From assembly GCA_022750355.1 (NCBI GenBank), contig JAKIVW010000052.1, positions 1 to 11,421 of the forward strand: a DNA stretch of 11,421 bases. Direction: 5' to 3'. This document shows, in pieces, positions 6,416 through 11,421 of the stretch. The first letter of the stretch is position 1, and every line of letters begins with the position of its first letter. This stretch comes from Thermoplasmata archaeon (GTDB taxonomy: Archaea > Thermoplasmatota > Thermoplasmata > Lutacidiplasmatales > UBA184). Made by a program: the position numbers and the translations under genes. The notes below the pieces were generated by a model. It was not told the DNA's origin. It saw only the letters and a program-made list of their open reading frames with translations, and did no database searches.

Positions 6416-6456
6416 CCTCCACCCGGTGGCGCGGAGACCGTCCCCTCCGAATTAAG
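6416..6456 (-). promoter_or_regulatory. Promoter and ribosome binding site of the MFS gene
   Basis: On the minus strand CTTAATTC (about 6449-6456) is TATA-like and predicts transcription from about 6426. GGTGGAGG (6423-6416) follows at once and is 6 nt from the CTG at 6409. The leader would be about 17 nt. The ribosome binding site can also form a short GGTG/CACC hairpin with GAGG in its loop. Confidence 0.5.
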
Positions 6457-6481
6457 CCTATCGAAACTACGCGGCCTTCAT

Positions 6482-6524
6482 CGAAAGCCGCATATGCGAC
6501 GGGTCCGTCGGGGCTCCTCCGGAG
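6482..6524 (+). promoter_or_regulatory. Promoter and ribosome binding site of pelota
   Basis: CGAAAG (6482-6487) resembles a BRE and CATATG (6491-6496) a TATA box. The predicted transcription start is near 6519. GGAG (6521-6524) lies 6 nt before the GTG at 6531, so the leader is about 11 nt. Confidence 0.5.
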
Positions 6525-6530
6525 CTGATC

Positions 6531-7640
6531 GTGCGTCTTCTTCACCGCGACGCGGCCACCGGGCTGCTGCGGCTCCGTCTCGAGAGCCCGAGCGACCTGT
6601 GGAGGATCGCGCGGTTCGTTCGGAACGGCGACATGGCCGGGGGATCGACCACGCGGCGGGACCCGGAGGCGCCGGCCGACGTCCCGGGGGCCGAGCGAAC
6701 GCGGCGGCGAGTCTGGATCGTGCTCGAGGTGGAACAGGTCGAGTTCCACGGGTTCACCAAGCACGTTCGGATCACCGGGCCGATCCGGGAGGGGCCGTTC
6801 GATATCGGCCGCCACCACACGCTCGACCTGACGGAAGGGGACGAGGTCACCGTGCTGAAGCGCTCCACCTCCGCCGGGGACCGCATCCTGCTCGAGGAGG
6901 GCCTCGCCGGGACCGGCGAGCCGACGATCCTGCTCGCCGCGGTCGATTGGGGCGACTCCTCCGTCCTCCGGTTGCGCGGTCGCGCCATCGAACCGGTGGC
7001 GGACCTTCGGCGGACGATCGCCGGGAAGCGCTTCGAGGGTGGCCAGGGGGAGAAGGACCGGACGACGTACGCGGACGAACTGATCGCCCTGTTGCGTCGG
7101 GAGGGGCCGGCCGCTCACGCGGTGATCATCGCGGGGCCCGGGTTCCTCAAGGAGGAGCTCGCGCGGCGCCTCCACGAGGAGGACCCCGCGGTCGCGGCCA
7201 AGGTGAAGGTCTACTCGACGGCCGAATCCGGCCGGGTCGGAGTGGACGAGCTCCTCAAGTCGGGCCGGGCCACTGAGGTGCTCCGGGGGAGCGTCGCCGC
7301 CGAGGAGGCCGAGTTCGTCGAGCGGCTGGTCCGCTCCCTCGCGTCCGGGACCCGGGCGGCGGTCGGTCGTCGAGAGGTCGGCGAAGCCGTCGACGCCGGC
7401 GCGGTCGAGACCCTCCTCGTCTCCGAGCGCCTGCTCACCGATCCGGAGATCCTGCCCGTCCTCGACCGCGCCCGCAGCGCCCGCGCTCGCCTGTTCGTGG
7501 TGCGCAACGAAGGAGAGAACGGCGCGAAGCTCGAGGGACTCGGCGCGATCGCCGCGATCCTGCGGTATGACTGGACGAGCGCCGGGGCCCCTACGGGACC
7601 GCCTGGATCGCCTCGCGCAGTTCCTCGAAGCGGCGCTTGA
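6531..7640 (+). CDS. pelA: Pelota, mRNA surveillance / ribosome rescue factor
   Basis: Archaeal Pelota (aPelota, Dom34) is related to release factor aRF1. With aEF1A and ABCE1 it recognises stalled ribosomes and splits them. The 369-residue protein has the Sm-like N-terminal domain (about 1-130: SPSDLWRIARFVRNGD at 19-34, then VEFHGFTKHVRITGPI at 70-85), the central domain (about 131-270: ILLAAVDWGDSSVLRLRG, then TIAGKRF at 162-168) and the C-terminal domain (about 271-356: GAVETLLVSERLL at 290-302, ending EGENGAKLEGLGAIAAILRY). As expected for Pelota, it lacks the GGQ peptide-release motif of aRF1. The start is the GTG at 6531, supported by GGAG 6 nt upstream. After the family end at ILRY there are 13 extra G/P/S-rich residues that overlap the 3' end of rpoD. 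Confidence 0.93.
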   Translation: MRLLHRDAATGLLRLRLESPSDLWRIARFVRNGDMAGGSTTRRDPEAPADVPGAERTRRRVWIVLEVEQVEFHGFTKHVRITGPIREGPFDIGRHHTLDLTEGDEVTVLKRSTSAGDRILLEEGLAGTGEPTILLAAVDWGDSSVLRLRGRAIEPVADLRRTIAGKRFEGGQGEKDRTTYADELIALLRREGPAAHAVIIAGPGFLKEELARRLHEEDPAVAAKVKVYSTAESGRVGVDELLKSGRATEVLRGSVAAEEAEFVERLVRSLASGTRAAVGRREVGEAVDAGAVETLLVSERLLTDPEILPVLDRARSARARLFVVRNEGENGAKLEGLGAIAAILRYDWTSAGAPTGPPGSPRAVPRSGA

Positions 7641-8439
7641 GGTCCTTCAGGGCGAACCGGAGCGCCTCGCGGGGCGTGAGCGAACCGTCCGTCTCGAACC
7701 GGAGGAAGTAGTCCTCGGTGTCGGGAGTGATCTTGATCGAGCCGTGCTCGCACGCCTTCTCGCAGGCGCCGCAGTCGATGCACTTCAACTCGTCGGTGAC
7801 GGAGAGCTTGCCTCCGCTGAATTCGAGAATGTTCACGGGGCAGGACGCCGCCGTGCGCTTGAGGCAGGACTCCGTGCAGTCCGGTTTCTTCGCGATCTTG
7901 ACGTGCGGCCGGGGGTACATGCCGACGCCCTGGGCGACCTGCCACTTCGCGTGCTCGCGCGCGGTGCCCACGACCGCGGTCGCGTAGGCAAGCAGGGCCT
8001 GCCGAGCTCCCAACCGTACGAGGGGGATCTCGGGTTCGAGGATGGCGAGGGTCGCGTCCCCGAGGGGGACCACGTCCCGCGCGTAGACCGTGCAGGGACC
8101 CTTGCGGTCGATCGAGAACATCACCTGGCAGTGCGGGCAACCCGTGCCTCCGCACGAGCACTCGGACTTGCGTCGGAATTCGGAAAGGTCGGTGGGGATG
8201 GGAAGGAGGCCGAGCCGGAGCGCGATCGCTTCGTCGAACATGGAGGTCGAGGAATCGTAGTCCTTGCCGGTCGCTTCGTCCCGGATCGGGCCAAGGTGGA
8301 ACTCGACGTCCTCGATCGCGAGCTTGGGGACGTCGGCGATGAGGGTCCGTCGGATCGCATTCACCTGGGACGCCGTCGCGTTGTCGATCTCGACGAGCGC
8401 CGAGCGCGGCTTGAGTTCCTGGATGGTGAGGGGCGTCAC
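7591..8439 (-). CDS. rpoD: DNA-directed RNA polymerase subunit D (Rpo3)
   Basis: Rpo3 pairs with Rpo11 as the alpha-like assembly platform of archaeal RNA polymerase. The 282-residue product has the dimerisation region (ATASQVNAIRRTLIADVPKL, 21-40; FDEAIALRLGLLPIP, 68-82), a four-cysteine probable zinc site C94, C96, C101 and C104, and a ferredoxin-like insert. The insert has C188, C192 and C200-Pro, then C220, C223, C226 and C230 (the last four spaced CxxCxxCxxxC). Seven cysteines would supply one complete [4Fe-4S] cluster and an incomplete second set. The C-terminal part returns to the dimerisation fold (DYFLRFETDG, ELREAIQ). The start is the GTG at 8439, four nt after the uS11 stop, with GGGTG a few bases upstream. 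It is the last gene of the operon; its 3' end overlaps pelota by 50 nt. Confidence 0.95.
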   Translation of the reverse strand: MTPLTIQELKPRSALVEIDNATASQVNAIRRTLIADVPKLAIEDVEFHLGPIRDEATGKDYDSSTSMFDEAIALRLGLLPIPTDLSEFRRKSECSCGGTGCPHCQVMFSIDRKGPCTVYARDVVPLGDATLAILEPEIPLVRLGARQALLAYATAVVGTAREHAKWQVAQGVGMYPRPHVKIAKKPDCTESCLKRTAASCPVNILEFSGGKLSVTDELKCIDCGACEKACEHGSIKITPDTEDYFLRFETDGSLTPREALRFALKDLKRRFEELREAIQAVP

Positions 8440-8443
8440 AGGG

Positions 8444-8827
8444 TCACACCCGCCGTCCGCGGCGACCGCCCTTCGGCTTGGTACCATCGTGCGGCACGGG
8501 AGTGACGTCTTCGATGCGTTGGATCTTGACGCCCGCCCGGGCGAGGGCACGGATCGCCGCTTGGGCGCCGGGTCCGGGAGATCGGGAACGGTTTCCGCCG
8601 GGGGCACGGACCCGGACGTGGAGCGTGTCGTACCCCTTCTCCTTGATGGCGGCCGCGATCTGGTCGGCGGCCTTCATCGCCGCGTAGGGGCTCGATTCGT
8701 CGCGCGCGGCCTTGACGACCATTCCGCCGGTCGCCTTCGCGAGGGTCTCGGCCCCCGTCAGGTCGGTGACGGTGATGTGGATGTTGTTGTAGCTGGCGTA
8801 GATGTGGGCGATGCCGATCTTCGCCAT
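8444..8827 (-). CDS. rps11: 30S ribosomal protein uS11
   Basis: This 127-residue protein is normal length for archaeal uS11, which lies in the small-subunit platform near the mRNA exit. Family landmarks are GIAHIYASYNNIHITVTDLT (5-24), ATGGMVVKAARDESSPYAAM, the RAPGGNRSRSPGPGAQAAIR stretch and the C-terminus EDVTPVPHDGTKPKGG followed by RRGRRV. The ATG at 8827 is 3 nt after the uS4 stop, and GGAGG inside the end of the uS4 gene lies 8 nt upstream. It sits between uS4 and rpoD in the usual archaeal order. Confidence 0.97.
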   Translation of the reverse strand: MAKIGIAHIYASYNNIHITVTDLTGAETLAKATGGMVVKAARDESSPYAAMKAADQIAAAIKEKGYDTLHVRVRAPGGNRSRSPGPGAQAAIRALARAGVKIQRIEDVTPVPHDGTKPKGGRRGRRV

Positions 8828-8830
8828 CGC

Positions 8831-9418
8831 CTAAGCCTCCTGGGGAGGAGGGGGGGCTTCCGAGGGCGCCGACCGAGCCGAGAGCCGCTCCCGGAGGGCG
8901 GAACGCTGGGAGTGGTCGTCGTCCGAGATCGGGCTCGTCGGAGTGTACGTGATGCGGAGCTCGTCCGCCGCGGGCACCAGGTATCCGGGTCGCGTGACCC
9001 GATGGCCGCCGATCGAGAAATGGCCGTGCACGATCCACTGCCGGGCCCCCTTGGCGGTCGGGGCGAGCTCGCGGTGGAAGACGATCCACTCGAACCGGCG
9101 GCGCAGCACGTCCTCGGTCGTGAGGGCGAGCACGTCGTCGATCGCGGGCGAGGATTGGGAGAGTACGCCGAGGCGGCTCAGCCGACCCAACAGACCCGCG
9201 GTCTCGCGCTCGGCCTGGGGTTCGCCGGCACGGAGACGTGCCTGCAAATCGCGCGCCTGGCTGCGGAATCCCCGGAGGATCGATTGGGCCTTCCAAAGCT
9301 CGCGCTTGTTCTTGAGTCCATACTTCGTGAGTAGCTTGCGCTCCTCGTCCATGCGGCCGGCTTCCCACGGGTGCTTGGGAGTATCGTAGGTTCGGCGTAG
9401 GAATTTCGGATCGCCCAT
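8831..9418 (-). CDS. rps4: 30S ribosomal protein uS4
   Basis: uS4 is a primary 16S rRNA-binding protein and assembly nucleator. The 195-residue archaeal form starts MGDPKFLRRTYDTPKHPWEA and carries KYGLKNKRELWKAQSILRGF (32-51). The S4 RNA-binding domain occupies about 107-165 (RRRFEWIVFHRELAPTAKGA, RQWIVHGHFSIGGHRVTRPG). The acidic/proline tail (SAPSEAPPPPQEA) is lineage-specific. The ATG at 9418 follows the uS13 stop by 4 nt, with GGGGTGA overlapping that stop codon as ribosome binding site, which implies translational coupling. Confidence 0.97.
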   Translation of the reverse strand: MGDPKFLRRTYDTPKHPWEAGRMDEERKLLTKYGLKNKRELWKAQSILRGFRSQARDLQARLRAGEPQAERETAGLLGRLSRLGVLSQSSPAIDDVLALTTEDVLRRRFEWIVFHRELAPTAKGARQWIVHGHFSIGGHRVTRPGYLVPAADELRITYTPTSPISDDDHSQRSALRERLSARSAPSEAPPPPQEA

Positions 9419-9422
9419 CGTT

Positions 9423-10220
9423 TCACCCCTTCTTCGCCGGCGTGGTCTTGGCCGGAGTCGCGGCGGGCGCCGCCGCCGTGGCGGCGGCCGGGGCGGCCGC
9501 CGGTGCGCCGGCGGGCCCCGCCTCTTCCTTACCCGCCGCGGCGGCCGCCTTGGCGTCCTTCTTCAGCACGCCCGCGGCCATCCCCGTTCGGCCGTTGGAG
9601 CGGGTGCGTTGGCCTCGAACCTTCTGGCCCCGCTCGTGGCGAACGCCCCGATAGCTGCGGACCATTCGCATTTGATTGATGTCGTCCCGGCGGCGGGTCG
9701 TGAGCTCGGGACCGATATAGTGGAGGGATTCGCCCATCATCGGTTCTCGCCGATGGTTGATCATCCAGAGAGGCACCTTGGTCGGGAGCGCGGCCAGGGT
9801 GGCCTCGATCCCTTCGACCGTCTGCTCGGAGAGGTTCCCGATCCGCTCTTCGGCCGGCACGTTCGCGAGCAGGCACGCGACCTCCGCGAGGCGGAGGCCC
9901 ACGCCGTTCACGCCGGTGAGGGCGAGCGCGGTCGGTCGGGTACCGTCCAGGTCGGTGTTCACGACGCGGACGATGTAACGGAAGTTGGGGTTGTCGGAGA
10001 CGAACTTGGGGGCCTTGCCGGATCCCGGGCCCTTGCCCTTGGACTTGCCCTCTTTGCCGTCCTTGCCCTCCTTACCGTCCTTTCCATCCTTGGAGTCCTT
10101 CCCCTTGCCCGACTTCTCCTTCTTCGGTGCTTTTTCGGTCGAGGGCTCGGCCTCGGCAGGCGGGGCGGACGCGGCCGGGGCGGCCTTCGCGTCCTTCGGC
10201 TCCTTGGGCGCGGGACTCAC
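9423..10220 (-). CDS. rps13: 30S ribosomal protein uS13 with long low-complexity tails
   Basis: uS13 sits in the small-subunit head and touches the P-site tRNA and the B1 bridges. The family core is about residues 78-213: NFRYIVRVVNTDLDG, LALTGVNGVGLRLAEVACLL, PLWMINHRREP, the basic RSYRGVRHERGQKVRGQRTR and SNGRTG. The product is 265 residues, against roughly 150-170 for most archaeal uS13. The extra length is an N-terminal tail (1-75) rich in A/P/K/E/D with K-[DE]-G triplets, and an Ala/Pro/Lys C-terminal tail (215-265). The GTG at 10220 is the only ATG, GTG or TTG codon ahead of the core, but the nearest AGGAG is just 1 nt from it, so the true initiation signal is unclear. It is the first gene of the ribosomal operon. 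Confidence 0.93.
   Translation of the reverse strand: MSPAPKEPKDAKAAPAASAPPAEAEPSTEKAPKKEKSGKGKDSKDGKDGKEGKDGKEGKSKGKGPGSGKAPKFVSDNPNFRYIVRVVNTDLDGTRPTALALTGVNGVGLRLAEVACLLANVPAEERIGNLSEQTVEGIEATLAALPTKVPLWMINHRREPMMGESLHYIGPELTTRRRDDINQMRMVRSYRGVRHERGQKVRGQRTRSNGRTGMAAGVLKKDAKAAAAAGKEEAGPAGAPAAAPAAATAAAPAATPAKTTPAKKG
10045..10098 (-). repeat. 9-bp tandem repeat in the uS13 N-terminal tail
   Basis: Six imperfect 9-bp units run in register with the codons, for example TTGCCGTCC, TTGCCCTCC and TTACCGTCC on the + strand. On the coding strand they give three-residue units of the type K-[DE]-G or G-K-[DE], around residues 42-58 of uS13. Unit number could vary by slippage between strains. Confidence 0.7.
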
Positions 10221-10312
10221 TCTCCTGATGTACCGGGACCGGATGTAGCGAGGGCCTCGCGGCCATCCTACCTACCCCCGGTCCGAGGGTGCGCGCGCCG
10301 AGAAAGCCGACC

Positions 10313-10327
10313 CTCTTAAGTGCTTCG
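10313..10327 (-). promoter_or_regulatory. Candidate promoter of the ribosomal operon
   Basis: On the minus strand CGAAGCACTTAAGAG reads like a BRE followed by a weak TATA box (ACTTAAGA). It predicts transcription from about 10292 and a leader of about 70 nt before the GTG at 10220. An AAAATT patch at about 10333-10339 is an alternative. Confidence 0.4.
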
Positions 10328-10361
10328 GGGAGGAATTTTGTGATTCGGCCGCCCTCCGGCT

Positions 10362-10377
10362 CCCGAGACTTCTCGGG
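10362..10377. other. Hairpin in the rps13/glycosyltransferase divergent region
   Basis: CCCGAGA (10362-10368) and TCTCGGG (10371-10377) are perfect inverted repeats around two bases. The 229-nt divergent region between 10221 and 10449 contains no gene or RNA that I recognise. The hairpin could be an operator for either flanking gene. Confidence 0.35.
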
Positions 10378-10422
10378 GCCGAAAGTGCGGCGTTCCCGCG
10401 CCGCCGGGGGCCGGACAAGGTG

Positions 10423-10444
10423 TATGTAACCGGGGAGTGTGGAG
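10423..10444 (+). promoter_or_regulatory. Promoter-like and ribosome-binding sequences of the glycosyltransferase
   Basis: TATGTAA (10423-10429) is centred about 25 nt before the GTG at 10450, which would fit a leaderless start there. GGAG (10441-10444), 5 nt before the same GTG, would instead serve as a ribosome binding site if transcription begins further upstream. Both point to the GTG at 10450 rather than the one at 10420. Confidence 0.4.
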
Positions 10445-10449
10445 ACCTC

Positions 10450-11172
10450 GTGCCGTCGGACCCGATCGTTTCGGTCGTGATACCGACGTTCAACGAACGC
10501 GGGTCCCTGGTGACCCTCTACCCCGAACTCTGTTCGGCGCTCATCGCCTACCCGAGTGAGCTCATCATCGTGGACGACGGCTCGCCGGACGGTACCGCGG
10601 CCTACGCCGAGACGCTCGCCGGTCCCGTCACCTGCGTCGTCCGGAATCGCGGGCGAAAATTGGGCCTGGCCACCGCCGTCCAGGAGGGATTTGCCCTAGC
10701 GCGGGGAGACGTGATCGTCGTCATGGACGCGGACGGGAGTCATCCGCCCTCGGCCATCCCGAAGTTGGTCGAGGGGGTCACGGCCGGAGGGGCCGAATTC
10801 GCGCTCGGAAGTCGCTACATCGCGGGAGGGAGCTCCCCCGGCCTTTCCCGTGCGCGTCGGCTTCTCTCGCGAGGGGCCACCGCCCTCGCGCGACCGCTCG
10901 TTCCCGTCGCCGACCCGATGTCGGGATTCTTCGCCTTCCGGCGGGAGGTGCTCGCTCGGTCTCCGCTCTCCCCTCTCGGGTTCAAGATCGGCCTCGAGAT
11001 CATGGTGCGCTGTCACCCCGCGCCGATCGTGGAGATCCCGATCTCGTTCCGCCCCCGCACCGCCGGCGAGAGCAAGCTCGGTCAGGGCGAGATCGGGCGG
11101 TATCTCCGCCACATCGGGCGCCTTTACGGCTTCCGGCTCGTCGGCTCGAGGCGTGCCTCGAGCACCCGATAG
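10450..11172 (+). CDS. Polyprenol/dolichol phosphate mannose synthase-like GT2 glycosyltransferase
   Basis: DPM1-type enzymes transfer a sugar, usually mannose from GDP-mannose, to dolichyl or polyprenyl phosphate at the cytoplasmic membrane face, supplying donors for protein or lipid glycosylation. The 240-residue protein shows the family motifs in order: VVIPTFNERGSL (8-19), IIVDDGSPDGT (39-49), KLGLATAVQEGFALARGD (66-83), the metal-binding MDADGSHPP (89-97), GSRYIAGG, DPMSGFFAFRREV, GFKIGLEIMVR and ISFRPRTAGESKLG. The length resembles the soluble single-domain DPM1 form, and no GtrA-like membrane domain follows. The sugar specificity is not certain. The GTG at 10450 is chosen for its upstream GGAG and TATA-like box; a GTG at 10420 would add ten residues. 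The 3' end overlaps the convergent methyltransferase by 49 nt. Confidence 0.88.
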   Translation: MPSDPIVSVVIPTFNERGSLVTLYPELCSALIAYPSELIIVDDGSPDGTAAYAETLAGPVTCVVRNRGRKLGLATAVQEGFALARGDVIVVMDADGSHPPSAIPKLVEGVTAGGAEFALGSRYIAGGSSPGLSRARRLLSRGATALARPLVPVADPMSGFFAFRREVLARSPLSPLGFKIGLEIMVRCHPAPIVEIPISFRPRTAGESKLGQGEIGRYLRHIGRLYGFRLVGSRRASSTR

Positions 11173-11421
11173 CCCGAGCGCCGTCCGAGGACCGAGACGG
11201 GTCCGGGCCACTCCTTCTCGAGGCGTTCCTGGTAGTACAGGATCCCCTGGGTCCCTTTCCCCACGATCAGGAGGCGTCCGCCGACGTTGAGGTGATCCGG
11301 AGCTTCGGTCACGAGCTCGAGGATGAGCGGCCGCCCGGCCCGGTACGGAGGGTTGGTGGCGATCACGTCGAACCGCTCGCCCTCGACCGGGGCGAACAGA
11401 TCGCCGATCCGGACCTCGGCG
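11124..11421 (-). CDS. RsmC/MJ0882-like class I SAM methyltransferase (5' end outside window)
   Basis: Only the C-terminal 98 residues are present; the frame runs off the right edge, so the N-terminal SAM-binding glycine motif is not visible. The visible part has FDVIATNPPYRAG, with the NPPY motif typical of enzymes methylating exocyclic amines in nucleic acids. It is followed by LILELVTEAPDHLNVGGRLL, a GTQG turn and the ending RSGYRVLEARL, which matches the archaeal MJ0882 / RsmC-like 'small' methyltransferase pattern. A 16S rRNA guanine-N2 target is the family expectation, not something shown here. It is convergent with the glycosyltransferase gene. Confidence 0.8.
   Translation of the reverse strand, partial: AEVRIGDLFAPVEGERFDVIATNPPYRAGRPLILELVTEAPDHLNVGGRLLIVGKGTQGILYYQERLEKEWPGPVSVLGRRSGYRVLEARLEPTSRKP

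Noticed and set aside
5007..7175. A very long open frame on the minus strand across the MFS and pelota genes.
   Set aside because: It is arginine/proline-rich, lies partly antisense to pelota and in another frame of the MFS gene, and shows no family motifs. It is a by-product of high GC.
10221..10449. A possible RNA gene in the divergent region before rps13.
   Set aside because: Apart from one short hairpin and promoter-like patches, no tRNA, box C/D or other recognisable RNA pattern is seen.

Overview
The window is a gene-dense, GC-rich stretch of an archaeal chromosome. The archaeal assignment is firm. It carries a uS13-uS4-uS11-RpoD (Rpo3) operon in the archaeal order, a Pelota gene, an archaeal TrmY tRNA methyltransferase, a DPM1-type glycosyltransferase, and TATA-like boxes about 26 nt upstream of several starts. 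High GC, the leaderless-looking first gene (which I recall as DUF6015-like) and an FtsZ-family gene paired with a ribbon-helix-helix (RHH) regulator suggest a GC-rich Thermoplasmatota lineage. That placement is inference only. I see no mobile element, CRISPR array, tRNA or rRNA.

Layout, left to right. (1) 46-1417 (+): a conserved archaeal protein of unknown function, then trmY. (2) 1380-2781 (-): a two-gene operon of a tandem-RHH regulator followed by a divergent FtsZ/tubulin-superfamily protein. Three TGTCTG half-sites lie immediately upstream of the regulator's start codon. (3) 3015-3518 (+): a four-helix DoxX-like membrane protein, then a 181-nt gap with hairpins and no gene. (4) 3700-5166: a 105-residue orphan (-) and a tandem-GNAT protein (+), divergent around a palindromic TATA-like box. 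(5) 5096-6409 (-): an MFS exporter whose first membrane helix lies upstream of the first ordinary start codon, divergent from pelota at 6531-7640 (+). (6) 7591-10220 (-): rps13-rps4-rps11-rpoD with 3-4 nt between genes. uS13 has long low-complexity tails, and the operon ends at rpoD. (7) 10450-11172 (+): dolichol/polyprenol phosphate mannose synthase-like GT2, converging on a partial RsmC/MJ0882-like methyltransferase at the right edge.

Most of the window is informational or housekeeping: translation, mRNA surveillance, transcription, RNA modification and glycolipid precursor supply. The most interesting unit is the RHH/FtsZ-like pair. It resembles the haloarchaeal cdrS-ftsZ2 arrangement, but the FtsZ-like protein has serine at two of the three conserved polar positions of the T7 (synergy) loop and lacks a C-terminal tail. 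A second recurring trait is 3' overlap: four of the five convergent gene pairs overlap by 38-71 nt.
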